From: Lota lota | Taxonomy: Eukaryota; Chordata; Actinopteri; Gadiformes; Lotidae | Length of the DNA stretch: 64,000 nucleotides | Direction of reading: 5' to 3' | Assembly (NCBI GenBank): GCA_026745465.1 | Contig: JACYXH010000696.1 | Location: forward strand, 1-64,000 | In this document: one piece after another, positions 1-10,479 of the stretch | How positions within the stretch are numbered: the first letter of the stretch is position 1 | How the letters are laid out: each line of letters begins with the position of its first letter | Translations under genes and position numbers: made by a program | Notes under the pieces: model-generated | Databases searched by the model: none | The model's input: only the letters and a program-made list of their open reading frames with translations | What the model was told of the DNA's origin: nothing

Positions 1-645
1 GCATTCGCGCAGGTACTGTTTGACAACTCTGTCAATATCCTGAAAAAGCGCTTGTATCTCGGGCCAGTCACCCCACTGAATGAAAAAGACAGTGTCAAAC
101 CAACAATCAGATGCTATAGCACTGTTATGGGTCGGGTGTCTGTCTATGCAAAATGGATCACGATTGTTCAGAAACAGGATAGGATTAGAGCAACGACGGA
201 AAAATATAAAATCACTCTTCTTCTTCATAAAAAGATTTGTCTCCATGCGGTATATCTTGGATCCCAAATCCCCATGCCACTGGGAGACATAGGGGCCTTG
301 ACTCCATCCTTCAATATCCAGCTCAGGACATACATTCTCACGGAAATGTAGCCAATCATGGGTAGACATGCGTAGATCATCATCACAGTCTTTTGCTTTT
401 AACACAACATATCCATCCTTGAATGAAATTACGTACGCAAAGCCTTCATCGCCATAATACACAGTTGATGCTTCTGTGCGTCGATCTCCCCCGATTTTAG
501 AATTCTTCATTCTCTTGAGTGGAGCATTAGGCACTGGCATATCATCCTCCATAGCCCCTTGGTTATATTGTGGTGTATGACCCGTCCACATACCTAGAGA
601 AGGCCGCTTCACGCTGTCCTGGTGCTCTGCTGTTGCGGTGTCCAT
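1..645 (-). CDS. Polinton first-gene protein, copy A, C-terminus cut by window edge
   Basis: Partial copy of the protein at 24782-25534, starting with ATG at 645 (MDTATAEHQD) and open to the window edge. The internal GT splice donor after codon 17 (CTCTAG then GTATGT on the minus strand) is kept. Function unknown. The middle segment (YVISFKDGYVVLKAKDC, then WLHFREN) weakly recalls the PC4 single-strand-binding fold; see the full-length copy. No break is visible in the part present. Confidence 0.8.
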   Translation of the reverse strand, partial: MDTATAEHQDSVKRPSLGMWTGHTPQYNQGAMEDDMPVPNAPLKRMKNSKIGGDRRTEASTVYYGDEGFAYVISFKDGYVVLKAKDCDDDLRMSTHDWLHFRENVCPELDIEGWSQGPYVSQWHGDLGSKIYRMETNLFMKKKSDFIFFRRCSNPILFLNNRDPFCIDRHPTHNSAIASDCWFDTVFFIQWGDWPEIQALFQDIDRVVKQYLREC

Positions 646-739
646 GATGAGAAAGATGTGTATAACCACAGAGGATGACTGTTTTTAAAGGCAATACTAA
701 CCTAACAGACACACACACCCACTTTTAAAAATGCCCCAC

Positions 740-787
<48 letters not shown>

Positions 788-934
788 ACACACACACACA
801 CACATGCCCCCACCATCCCATAAACACCTCTCCACGCTTGACCCCCACCCTTTCCCCCTGCCCCATTGAAGATAGCCCCTGTTTAATCCTTTTGTTTGAT
901 TTCAATGTATGTCGACAACCAAGACTATATGTTT

Positions 935-988
<54 letters not shown>

Positions 989-1413
989 ATCCCATAAACA
1001 CCTCTCCACGCTTGACCCCCACCCTTTCCCCATGCCCCCCTTTTTAAGATAGCCCCTGTTTAATCCTTTCCCCTCAGACACACCGGAGCCACACACTCAC
1101 TTCCGGCGCCTCAGACACACCGGATCCTCAGGCAACGCAGGCAACGCAGGCATCGCAGGCATCACAGGCATCACAGGCATCACAGCCACTTCCGGAGCAT
1201 TCTGCCTATTCTAACTAAACGCGGATGTTTAACAAAACGGATGTTTAGCAGGAATACAACTTCCGTTTGCTCAACATGGTTAACATTGGGCAGCAGCGGT
1301 CAACACCGGTCAACACTGGGACAGACCGGATGTTGTATGTGTGGTTTCCGCTTTGATCTGACCTATGACCTGGGTGTGGCTTTTGCTCTAAAGGGGGTTG
1401 CTTATATACTACT
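1..1413 (-). mobile_element. Polinton/Maverick terminus, copy A (runs off window start)
   Basis: This is the reverse complement of the left end of the complete Polinton at 24000-25434: the same terminal inverted repeat, the same CA runs and the same first gene. The outer end reads CTTATATACTACT and stops at 1413; the next six bases, CATGCA, are the expected position of a 6-bp target duplication. The rest of the element lies left of the window. The 300 bp at 52-351 match the complete element without a difference, so the two are very recent relatives. The flanking hexamer differs (CATGCA versus GGTGCA), so this is a separate insertion. Confidence 0.9.
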
Positions 1414-1702
1414 CATGCACATTTGTGGCCTGCTGGAGGTCATTTTGCAGGGCTCTGGCAGTGCTCCTCCTGCTCCTCCTTGCACAAAGGCGGAGATAGC
1501 GGTCCTGCTGCTGGGTTGTTGCCCTCCTACGGCCTCCTCCACGTCTCCTGATGTACTGGCCTGTCTCCTGGTAGTGCCTCCATGCTCTGGACACTACGCT
1601 GACAGACACAGCAAACCTTCTTGCCACAGCTCGCATTGATGTGCCATCCTGGATGAACTGCACTACCTGAACCACTTGTGTGGGTTGTAGACTCCGTCTC
1701 AT
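1414..1702 (-). pseudogene. Tc1 transposase N-terminus (truncated)
   Basis: About 96 residues of the N-terminal DNA-binding part of a Tc1/mariner transposase remain: a first helix-turn-helix ([21 protein letters not shown]), then a basic linker ([12 protein letters not shown]), then [20 protein letters not shown], which opens the second helix-turn-helix. The start is taken at MRRSLQPTQ (1702). The frame runs into the Polinton repeat after QQATNVH, so the catalytic DDE part is absent here. Family members bind the terminal repeats and move the element into TA sites; this one cannot. Confidence 0.85.
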
Positions 1703-1998
1703 GCTACCACTAGAGTGAAAGCACCGCCAGCATTCAAAAGTGACCAAAACATCAGCCAGGAAGCATAGGAACTGAGAAGTGGTCTGTGGTCACCACCTGC
1801 AGAACCACTCCTTTATTGGGGTTGTCTTGCTAATTGCCTATAAATTCCACCTGTTGTCTATTCCGTTTGCACAACAGCATGTGAAATTTATTGTCAATCA
1901 GTGTTGCTTCCTAAGTGGCCAGTTTGATTTCACAGAAGTGTGACTTGGAGTTACATTGTGTTGTTTAAGTGTTCCCTTTATTTTTTTTGAGCAGTGTA
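1414..1998 (-). mobile_element. Tc1-like DNA transposon fragment interrupted by Polinton copy A
   Basis: The outer end at about 1960-1998 reads, on the minus strand, CACTGCTCAAAAAAAATAAA next to a TA, the typical terminal repeat of fish Tc1 elements. Inside is the start of a Tc1 transposase. The reading frame is cut at 1413/1414 exactly where the Polinton terminus begins, so the Polinton inserted into the Tc1 element. The other half is expected beyond the far Polinton end, outside the window. Confidence 0.85.
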
Positions 1999-2001
1999 TA
2001 T

Positions 2002-2723
2002 TGTGGCAACCCGGTTACACTATGCGGCCGTTTCCCCCCAGTGAACACAAGCGGATAGTCAATTTGAAGCCAAAAAGGCGTATTTATTCACAACGACAAA
2101 ATAATATGGGTTAAGCCGTGCCTACCACAAACAAAAAATACTTAAAGAAAGTCTTATCGTCCTCCTCGCTCTATCGTCGCGCTATCACGCAGACCCTCTA
2201 TTGTGGTCGAGGGGGTCTTCATTCTGTGTCGCGGCCGAGCGATCTCTTCCTCGTGTCGCTGCCGCGCGATCTCTTCACTCGGGTTGCTGCCGCGCGGTCT
2301 CCCCTCTCGGGTCGCTGCCGAGAGGTCTCCTCCTCGTGTTGCCGTCGAGGAACCTGCTATTCCTCGCTTTGCCGCCGAGGGAACTCCTTTCCCCGTGTTG
2401 CCGCCAAGGGAACTCCTTTTCCCCGTGTTGCCGCCGAGGGAACTCCTTTCCCCGTGTTGCCGACGAGGGAACTCCTTTCCCCGTGTTGCCGACGAGGTCC
2501 TCTCCCCGTGTCGTTCCACTTATCGTTCCCCGCCGAAAGCCACGCCGAGTGCCGCTTATATCGGCGTTTTACCCGTCCTTCGTCGCAGGTGTCGCCCCTT
2601 TCGTTGATTGCGATCCGCGCTAATGAGCTCCGGTGTGCGATATTCCGGAGAGCGGTGGTAAACTCCGTCTACCACCGCTCCCCTGAGACGCCAGGGGCGT
2701 TGTTCTGGAGCCGTGTTGCCACA
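2002..2723 (-). repeat. 3' LTR with internal 29-bp tandem array
   Basis: Matches 4780-5396 but is about 105 bp longer, because a unit of about 29 bp (GTTGCCGNCGAGGGAACTCC plus a pyrimidine run) is repeated several times at 2365-2515. Termini TGTGGC and GCCACA. Confidence 0.85.
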
Positions 2724-4703
2724 CTCCTCCACCCTTTGATGAAGGCCCGGGCTTCTCCAGACCGCCAAGAGGCAGGCGTCACCGGGGGTTCCCGTCCTCC
2801 TCCATGGAGGTCTCTGTCGCAGAGGATTGGGCCATGGGGCCCCGTAGGCGGGTCGGGCGGCGCGTCTGTGCCGCCTCGGGTGTGGTCCATGCCCGTCGCT
2901 ACGGTACTTCTAGTGCTGGCGTGGGTCGGCAGGGCCGGCCTCCTGGGCCCTCCTCCGCAACTCGGCCAGCAGATCCTCCAGGTGCTGGTGGCTGTGCTCC
3001 ACCTGCTGGTCGCTGCGGCCCAGGTGCTGTTCGCTGCGGCCCAGGTGCTGTACGCTGCGGCCCGGTGCTGTTTGCTGCGGCCCAGGTGCTGGTTGCTGTG
3101 GCCCAGACCCTGTATGGAGGCTAGCCGCTCCGACAGCTCGGCGTTGGCCGCCCCCAGCTGTCCGCAGCGGGACGCCTCCCTCTCGAGCTGTACCTGCAGG
3201 CTCTTGTTCTCCCTCTTCAGGGTCACCAGGTGGTCCAGGGCCTTGGTCCTCTTCAGGTCTTTCCTGAGCCTTAGTGTGTCCATTCTCTGGCTGTTCATGG
3301 GAGAGACGCCGTCCTGCTCTCTCAGCTTCTTCTCCGTCCTGCGGGCGAGTCTGGAGGACTGCTGCCGCTCCTTTGATTCCCCGTCCAGCTGTTCCTCCAG
3401 CTGCACTACCGTGGCCTCCAGGGCCATGATGGAGGCTTTGTACTTGAGCTTGACGGCTGCCTCCAGCTCCCCAAGCTTCTGCTTCAGCTCCTTGTTCTGC
3501 CGCTCCAACTGGACGCGGACACCCTTCAGGCGCTGGGCGGTACTGCGCTCCGTCGTCAGCTCCACGTTCATCTGGTCCGTCTGCAGCATGGCTCTCTTGA
3601 GACGGTCGTTGACGAGCTTCGTGTTACACTGCTCCTCCTCCAGCTGGGCAATGCGTGTCTCCAACCTCCTCTTTTCCTCTGCTACCTGGGCATTATTGGC
3701 GGCCTGGTTGTTGATCTCATCGCTGCAGCTCGTCGCTCTCCTGCATGGCCTGTTTCTTCACGCGCTCTGCGGCCGCAAGCTCCTCCTGCATCTGGATCAT
3801 GTCGGCCTCCATGTCCTTCAGCCTATTCTCCGTCTCCTTGGCCTTGGCCAGGATCTACTCCCGGGACATGCGGGTGTCTTCCAGTTCCCGGATCAGCTCC
3901 TTCATCCGCTCGATGATCCGCTCCTTCTCAGCGAGGGATTCCTCCAAATGTGGAGAGAGCGGTGTCCATGTTAGAGGTGTCTGCCTGCAGAGACTTGACC
4001 CTCTCTTTCAGGCTGCCCATCTGCTTCTCCTTGTCCCGAAGCTGCTCCTGCAGGTTCTGAACCTTCTTCTGTAGGACATTGACCTTCCACTCCTTTACAG
4101 AACACCGCTTGGCCTCCAACTCCTGCACTTTGGCAGTCAGCTGAGTGTTTCCTCTCCTTCTCCTGGCTGGCTCCTCCTTACACTGGGCTTCCTCATGCAG
4201 TGCTGCCGCGCGGCTCTTCTCCTGCAGCTCGCGGTTCAGTCCCTCCAGCTGGGTCATGGACTTGGCCACCTCCGTGGCGTTCTTCCGCAGCCGCGCCGCC
4301 GTGTCCTCCAGCAGGCAGCACTTGTCCTGTAGCTCGCGGCTGTGCTCCTCGGCCAGCTGCACGCGAGCCTCACTGTTGGCCCGCAGCTGGGCGACCTGGT
4401 CCTCGCTCTCGTCCAGCTTCCCTTTGAGCCTGTCCAGATTCTCGACGAGGAGGGCCTTCTCCTCCTCCAGGCAGTACCTCTGCTCCATCTGGTCGGCCAG
4501 CTTGCCCACCAGATCCTGGCTGCGCTCCTCGGCCAGCTGCACGCGGACCTCCAGGGGGAGGCGGTTGTGGGCGTGGAGATCGGGGCGCCGCGTGTCGACC
4601 GCTCTGTGCGAGGTACTGGATCGCCTCTCGGAGGAGGGTCAAGCTTTTCCCTCTCTGTTACCGCAGCCATGGCGTTGGCTGCCGATCGGTTCCGTCGCTC
4701 CAT
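2724..4703 (-). pseudogene. Chimeric coiled-coil cargo: ERC/ELKS-like then non-muscle-myosin-tail-like
   Basis: Read on the minus strand, the interior holds intronless coiled-coil coding sequence in several frames. 4540-4160 is an alanine/glutamate-rich coil with an internal repeat (VQLAEERSQDL / VQLAEEHSREL) that I cannot assign. About 4120-3905 closely resembles the ERC/ELKS active-zone and Golgi scaffold (NLQEQLRDKEKQM, SLKERVKSLQADT). About 3890-3330 resembles the C-terminal rod of non-muscle myosin II ([38 protein letters not shown]). Breaks: a frame change near 3945, an in-frame TAG near 3855-3857 and a frame change near 3720. Absence of introns and position between LTRs fit capture of host mRNAs by retrotransposition. 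Present function is unlikely. Family calls come from remembered motifs, not a search. Confidence 0.7.
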
Positions 4704-4759
4704 CTGGGTTCTCTCCTATTCGGTGGTGCTCACTGGGGGACTCCGTAGCTGGGTCGAGT

Positions 4760-4777
4760 TGCCCGCATCCTCCACCA
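4760..4777 (-). other. Primer-binding site, tRNA-Ala
   Basis: On the minus strand, two bases after the 5' LTR, TGGTGGAGGATGCGGGCA is complementary to the 3' end of a common vertebrate tRNA-Ala including its CCA tail. It fixes the element's orientation. Confidence 0.8.
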
Positions 4778-4779
4778 TA

Positions 4780-5396
4780 TGTGGCAACCCGGTTCCACTA
4801 TGCGGCCGTTTCCCCCCAGTGAACACAAGTGGATAGTCAATTTGAAGCCAAAAAAGGCGTATTTATTCACAACGACAAATAATTATGGGTTAGGCCGTGC
4901 CTACCACAAACAAAAAATACTTAAAGAAAGTCTTCCTCCTCGCGCTATCACGCAGGCCCTCTATTGTGGTCGAGGGGTCTTCACTCTGTGTCGGGCCGAG
5001 CGATCTCATCCTCGTGTCGCTGCCGCGCGATCTCTTCACTCGGGTTGCTGCCGAGCGGTCTCCCACTCGGGTCGCTGCCGAAGGGTCTCCTCCTCGTGTT
5101 GCCGTCGAGGAACCTGCTATTCCTCGCTTTGCCGCCGAGGGGACCTCCTTTTGCTGGCGTTTCCGCTGAGGGAACTCCTTTCCTGTCGTTCCACTTATCG
5201 TTCCCCGCCGAAAGCCACGCCGAGCGCCGCTTATATCGGCGTTTCCCCGTCCTTCGTCGCAGGTGTCGCCCCTTTCACTGATTGTGGTCCGCGCTAATGA
5301 GCTCCGGTGTGCGATATTCCGGACAGCGGTGGTAAACTCCGTCTACCACGCTCCCCTGAGCCGCCAGGGGCGTTGTTCTGGAGCCGGGTTGCCACA
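4780..5396 (-). repeat. 5' LTR of the coiled-coil-carrying element
   Basis: Direct repeat of 2002-2723 with fewer internal 29-bp units. It begins and ends with a 13-bp perfect inverted repeat (TGTGGCAACCCGG and its inverse). Confidence 0.85.
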
Positions 5397-6613
5397 ATAT
5401 ATATACTAATAATGTTTCAGATTCCAAGTTATTCAATGAGGTTGTAAAAAAGAAGAAACAAATTAAACAAGCATCGGTGTAGCAGCGACCATTACTACAC
5501 GCCACCTAGGTGGCTGCCACAATCCACCTAGGTGACTTTCCTGGGGTCCTCCAAACAAAGGACACATGGTGGTGATGTTAAACCGCTTTATTGCCAAGGT
5601 TGAGTATGATGACACAAACAGATGGTGCTCCATGCTGCCATGCCAGAGATCGCTCCCTGAGTGTGTGCGGTGATGGTTGGTTTAACCTGTGCACACTGAT
5701 TGCTCAATGTGCAACAGGTGTGCAACCTCACCCAGCTCCAGACTCCAATCAGTCTGACTCGGGCCAGGTGAGGCTGCTTCAACCAGCCGTCATCCACACA
5801 CACTCCCACAATCGGGCGTTTAGTTTGAATTGATTTCAGAGAGCTAGTGGTCCATTCTTCAAACACAGTGCAGTGGCCTCTCCAGAATCACCGCGGGCCC
5901 CTGCTTAGGACTTCCTCATTATCGTCATCTTGGATGGCTCTCTATGATGGTCATTAGGCTTAGGACTTCTTCTTTATCGTCATCTTGGGTGGCTCTCTAT
6001 GGTGGTCACTAGGTGTGCACTCTTGGTTGTGATCTCTATTCTACGTCTGTCATTTTATGACCCGGTCACAGGCCCTTCTCTTGTTCTGAAGCCCCTGATG
6101 TTCTCTTTGTTAAATGATCATTACCAAATGAAGGTAATGAATGTGGCATTCATCACCCATTCTCTTCTCTTAGCGGATTGAAGAGGAGAACCCAAAGCAG
6201 ATCTGATTGAAAGCCATTATGAGTAATGATTATTATAAGTCCTCTTGGTATTGTTTCAGTTGAGAGACTTAATAAGACACGTCGTTTAGGAAGGCATCGA
6301 TATGATAATAGTATGAAACTAATATCTGTAAAAGGGCATTTTGTGCACTTTTAAACACGCAGGCAAACACAGCTTCCGTCTCGTGTTTTCTTAGACGGAC
6401 ACTGTAAGTACATTGTTTATAAAAATGTATTTAACACAACATTCTTTACAAATGTCACATTTAAAAAGACGACGTCGTATATATGACCGCAGAGAGAAAT
6501 ACAGAGACCCAACACAGATAATCCAAGTGTTAATAATTCTCTCCTCTCTTTGTTTCTTTGTTTTAGTTTCTGTGTGCTCAGGGGGACCTGCTGGAGGACA
6601 GGACACTATCCCG
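5397..6613. other. Gene-free interval
   Basis: AT-rich DNA with a small palindromic CCACCTAGGTGG motif near 5502-5533 and two similar runs around 5900-6010. No open frame with recognisable domains. 6540-6610 is probably intron or exon sequence left of the first zinc-finger unit. Confidence 0.5.
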
Positions 6614-7629
6614 TCCTCTCTGTGGTTCTGACGTCCTGCTTGCAGGCAAACGGCCGCACCAGTGCCAGGTCTGCCAGAAGACCTTCAAACACAAGCGCAC
6701 TCTCACCGTGCACTCGCGCCTGCACTCGGGCGAGAAGCCCTACAAGTGCGACAAGTGCGGCAAGAGCTTCTGTCACTCGGGGTCGTACCGGTGGCACAGG
6801 AACCACCACACTCCAACTGCAAGCTGGAGGCCGGCGAGAGGGAGACAGACCCAGACTCCTGTCTGTCACTGAAGGAGGAGAAGAAGAGTGAAAGTGGTAT
6901 GTCTGAGTGTGACTTGTGCGACGACACATTCCAGAGGAGGAGTTCCCTTCTAAGACACAAATATGAACACACAGGTATATAGTGTTGTGGCCCACTACTT
7001 TTATAACCCTCTCCCCCTTACCACCAATGTATTCCTTTGGTATTGCTTTTATTTTTATCCCTTTTTTCAATGTTTGTTTGTGTTGCTAATTCCAACCCTG
7101 TATTTGAATCATAAGCTGTAAGCTTATGATTCAAATACAACATACATTATAAGCTGTATGTTCACCTAACAGGTTTCTTCCTTGACAGGGATGTCAATGT
7201 CTTTTTTAAATTACAATCCCAAAAAAGTATCCACAATCATCTTGCATTGTACCGCCATCGATTATATAACTGAGTGTTTGATGCAGACTTTTATTTTGTA
7301 TTTCTTTGATGTATGCAAAGTTACGTCGATGTTCCCACAGTAAATGGATCATTCATGTCAGTCATAAAGCACTTTGTTATCTGAGAAGGCCCACATCAAT
7401 TCACCTAGATGTAGGCGGCCAGTAAAAAGGCTGTAATGCCTTCATCTCTGCCCAATACGGGCAAGAGATCTCATCAGTGGCCTAACATCTCCGAAGCGTC
7501 TGTACACCCACTATTATGTGGCTCTGTCACTACTCTGATTATATCCAGATTACCCAGAGATTCTTTTCTTTTTGCCTGAAGCGTGTGAAATATGACTCCT
7601 CTCGTTGCAAATGACCTCTCACCGAGCGC
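6614..7629 (+). pseudogene. C2H2 zinc-finger exon unit 1 (1016-bp tandem unit)
   Basis: Exon 6646-6974 lies between a TTGCAG acceptor and a CACACAG/GTATAT donor. It encodes [19 protein letters not shown], a TGEKP-like linker (HSGEKPYKC) and [21 protein letters not shown], two C2H2 fingers. An extra AC near 6807-6812 then shifts the frame, so the acidic linker and third finger ([21 protein letters not shown]) are read in another frame. The rest of the unit is intron-like sequence copied in the next unit. C2H2 fingers usually bind DNA; this copy cannot make all three. The parent gene is not identified. Confidence 0.75.
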
Positions 7630-8641
7630 TCCTCTCTGTGGTTCTGACGTCCTGCTTGCAGGCAAACGGCCGCACCAGTGCCAGGTCTGCCAGAAGACCT
7701 TCAAACACAAGCGCACTCTCACCGTGCACTCGCGCCTGCACTCGGGCAAGAAGCCCTACAAGTGCGGCAAGAGCTTCTGTCACTCGGGGTCGTACCGGTG
7801 GCACAGGAACCACCACCCCAACTGCAAGCCGGAGGCCGGCGAGAGAGAGAGACAGACCCAGACTCCTGTCTGTCACTGAAGGAGGAGGAGAGAAGAGTGA
7901 AAGTGGTATGTATGAGTGTGACTTGTGCGACAACACATTCCAGAGGAGGAGTTCCCTTCTAAGACACAAATATGAACACACAGGTATATAGTGTTGTGGC
8001 CCACTACTTTATAACCCTCTCCCCCTTACCACCAATGTATTCCTTTGGTATTGCTTTTTAATTTATCCCTTTTTTCTATGTTTGTTTGTGTTGCTAATTC
8101 CTACCCTGTGTTTGAATCATAAGCTGTAAGCTTATGATTCAAATACAACATACATTCTAAGATGTATGTTCACCTAACAGGTTTCTTCCTTGACAGGGAT
8201 GTCAATGTTTTTTTTTTAATTTTCAATCCCAAAAAAGTATCCACAATCATGTTGCATTGTACCGCCATCGATTATATAACTGAGTGTTTGATGCAGACTT
8301 TTATTTTGTATTTCTTTGATGTATGCAAAGTTACGTCGATGTTCCCACAGTAAATGGATCATTCACGTCAGTCATAAAGCACTTTGTTATCTGAGAGAAG
8401 GCCCACATCAATTCACCTAGATGTAGGCGGCCAGTAAAAAGGCTGTAATGCCTTCATCTCTGCCCATTACGGGCAAGAGATCTCATCAGTGGCCTAACAT
8501 CTCCGAAGCGTCTGTACACCCACTATTATGTGGCTCTGTCACTACTCTGATTATACCCAGATTACACAGAGATTATTTTCTTTTTGCCTGAAGCGTGTGA
8601 AATATGACTCCTCTCGTTGCAAATGACCTCTCACCGAGCGC
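7630..8641 (+). pseudogene. C2H2 zinc-finger exon unit 2
   Basis: Second copy of the tandem unit, exon 7662-7983. A 9-bp deletion removes one cysteine of finger 2 (YKCGKSF instead of [10 protein letters not shown]), so that finger cannot bind zinc normally. A length change in the GAGAGA run near 7841-7852 shifts the frame into a stop (TPVCH then TGA). The third finger ([17 protein letters not shown]) stays intact in another frame. The flanking intron is nearly identical to that of unit 1, so the duplication is recent. Confidence 0.75.
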
Positions 8642-9146
8642 TCCTCTCTGTGGTTCTGACGTCCTGCTTGCAGGCAAACGGCCGCACCAGTGCCAGGTCT
8701 GCCAGAAGACCTTCAAACAAAAGGCGCACTCTCATCGAGCACTCACGCCTGCACTCGGGCGAAAAGCCCTATAAGTGCGACAAGTGCGGCAAGAGTTTCT
8801 CCTACTTGTGGTCGTACAGGCGGCACACGAACCACCACTCCAACTGCAAGCCGGAGGCCGGCGATAGAGAGACAGACCCAGACTCCTGTCTGTCACTGAA
8901 GGAGGAGGAGAAGAGTGAAAGTGGTATGTATGAGTGTGACTTGTGCGACGGCACATTCCAGAGGAGGAGTTCCCTTCTAAGACACAAATATGAACACACA
9001 GGTATATAGTGTTGTGGCCCACTACTTTATAACCCTCTCCCCCTTACCCCCAATGTATTCCTTTGGTATTGCTTTTTAATTTATCCCTTTTTTTATGTTT
9101 GTTTGTGTTGCTAATTCCAACCCTGTATTTGAATAATAAGCTGAAA
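8642..9146 (+). pseudogene. C2H2 zinc-finger exon unit 3
   Basis: Third copy, exon 8674-9001. An extra A in the AAACAAAAGG run near 8718-8724 separates finger 1 from fingers 2 and 3. From there the frame is open through [21 protein letters not shown] and [21 protein letters not shown] to the conserved donor. The unit is cut to about half length where it joins unit 4, at the shared CTGAAAGCTCCTCTCTG junction. Confidence 0.72.
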
Positions 9147-9383
9147 GCTCCTCTCTGCTTCTTACGTCCTGCTTGCAGGCAAACGGCCACACCAGTGCCA
9201 GGTCTGCCAGAAGACCTTCAAATACAAGGGCCACCTCACTGAGCACTCGCGCCTGCACTCGGGCGCGAGAAGCCCTACAAGTGCGGCAAGAGTTTCTCCC
9301 ACTCTGGGTCGTACTGGTGGCACAGGAACCACCACTCCAAATGCAAGCTGGAGGCCGCCGAGAGGGAGGCCGGCGACAACTAA
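9147..9383 (+). pseudogene. C2H2 zinc-finger exon unit 4, terminal
   Basis: Exon from 9179. Finger 1 is [20 protein letters not shown] 2-bp insertion (GGGCGCGAG) shifts the frame, and a 9-bp deletion like that in unit 2 removes a cysteine pair. After these, [14 protein letters not shown] is readable up to TAA at 9381-9383. A 15-bp minisatellite follows at once. Confidence 0.68.
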
Positions 9384-9400
9384 ATCGTGCCGCGAGGACG

Positions 9401-9526
9401 CCATGATGGAGGACGGCATGATGGAGGACGGCATGATGGAGGCCGCCATGATGGAGGACGCCATGATGGAGGACGCCATGATGGAGGACGGCATGATGGA
9501 GGCCGCCGAGAGGGAGGACGGCATGT
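9401..9526 (+). repeat. 15-bp minisatellite (ATGATGGAGGACGGC type)
   Basis: About eight imperfect 15-bp units that would read [10 protein letters not shown]. They directly follow the last zinc-finger unit and precede poly-C at 9580-9602. Confidence 0.9.
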
Positions 9527-9984
9527 AACTGTCGACAGCAACCCCCGTGATATCCCCGCCCACGACCATGACCCCCCACAGCCCCCCCCCCCCCCCCCCC
9601 CCGACTTCCTCTACCCCGGGGTTCATCATGTCGGATTCGCCTGATGTCACACTCTCGGTTTTAAAAAGGCGTGTTTTTGTTTTGAAAGCCGTCAACACCA
9701 CGGGCCTGATGCTTCCAGGAAGCACAAGATTCAGGCCACGCCCCTTCTCCTCCATGAAAGACATAAAAGACCCTAACATTCATTGTGGACTTATGTAATG
9801 TAAGTGTTCTTTTTTCGGCAGGAGGTGGGGGGGGGGGGTTGTGGGGCCCGTGGGGGGGGATCGTTGATGGCTGATTAGAGGGCACAAGGGCTCTCTCTGG
9901 CTAGCCGCATTTGTGGGGGGGGGGGGTGGGGGGGGGGGGTAAGGTGATTTAGAATGATATATGTAATCATATCATTCTAGATCA

Positions 9985-10358
9985 CCGGTCAGCCCTGCCA
10001 CTGGTCAGCCCACTGGTCCACCAGTCAGCCCACTGCAGTCCACCAGTCAGCCCACTGCGGTCCACCAGTCAGCCCACTGGTCCATCGGTCAGCCCACTGC
10101 GGTCCACTGGTCAGCCCCACCACCAGTCAGCCCACTGCGGTCCACCAGTCAGCCCACTGCGGTCCACTGGTCAGCCCACTGCAGTCCACCAGTCAGCCCA
10201 CTGCGGTCCACTGGTCAGCCCACCACCAGTCAGCCCACTGCAGTCCACCAGTCAGCCCACTGCGGTCCACCAGTCGGTCCACCAGTCAGCCCACTGCGGT
10301 CCACCAGTCAGCCCACTGCGGTCCACCAGTCAGCCCACTGCGGTCCACCAGTCAGCCC
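9985..10358. repeat. 22-bp minisatellite (CAGCCCACTGCGGTCCACCAGT)
   Basis: About 17 units of 18-24 bp with scattered A/G variants. No coding meaning seen. Poly-G runs precede it at 9826-9942. Confidence 0.9.
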
Positions 10359-10479
10359 CGCTTTAACAGGGGGGTACGGCCAAATTGTAGCACCTGTAAA
10401 AACACAAAAAAAAAACAACAGTATGTGTATTCTTGAATCTATTATATTGGACACTGGCGTTTATTTTCATTGTCCTACA

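Larger units (their letters stand above)
2002..5396 (-). mobile_element. Non-autonomous LTR retrotransposon carrying captured host coiled-coil sequence
   Basis: Two direct long terminal repeats (2002-2723 and 4780-5396) both begin TGTGGCAACCCGG or a near variant and end in its inverse, GGGTTGCCACA. Orientation is minus: just inside the right LTR is an 18-nt tRNA-Ala primer-binding site, and just inside the left LTR is a purine tract (AAAGGGTGGAGGAG). ATAT flanks both sides and may be the target duplication, but the site is AT-rich. No reverse transcriptase, integrase or protease is recognisable, so movement would need enzymes in trans. It sits at the edge of the Tc1 fragment. Confidence 0.85.

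Noticed and set aside
2118..3974. A 618-codon plus-strand open frame in the LTR element
   Set aside because: It is antisense to the coiled-coil cargo and reads low-complexity serine/leucine; no domain, and the element's orientation is minus.
9985..10358. CRISPR-like spaced repeats
   Set aside because: Units are contiguous and variable without unique spacers, and the genome is vertebrate; this is a minisatellite.
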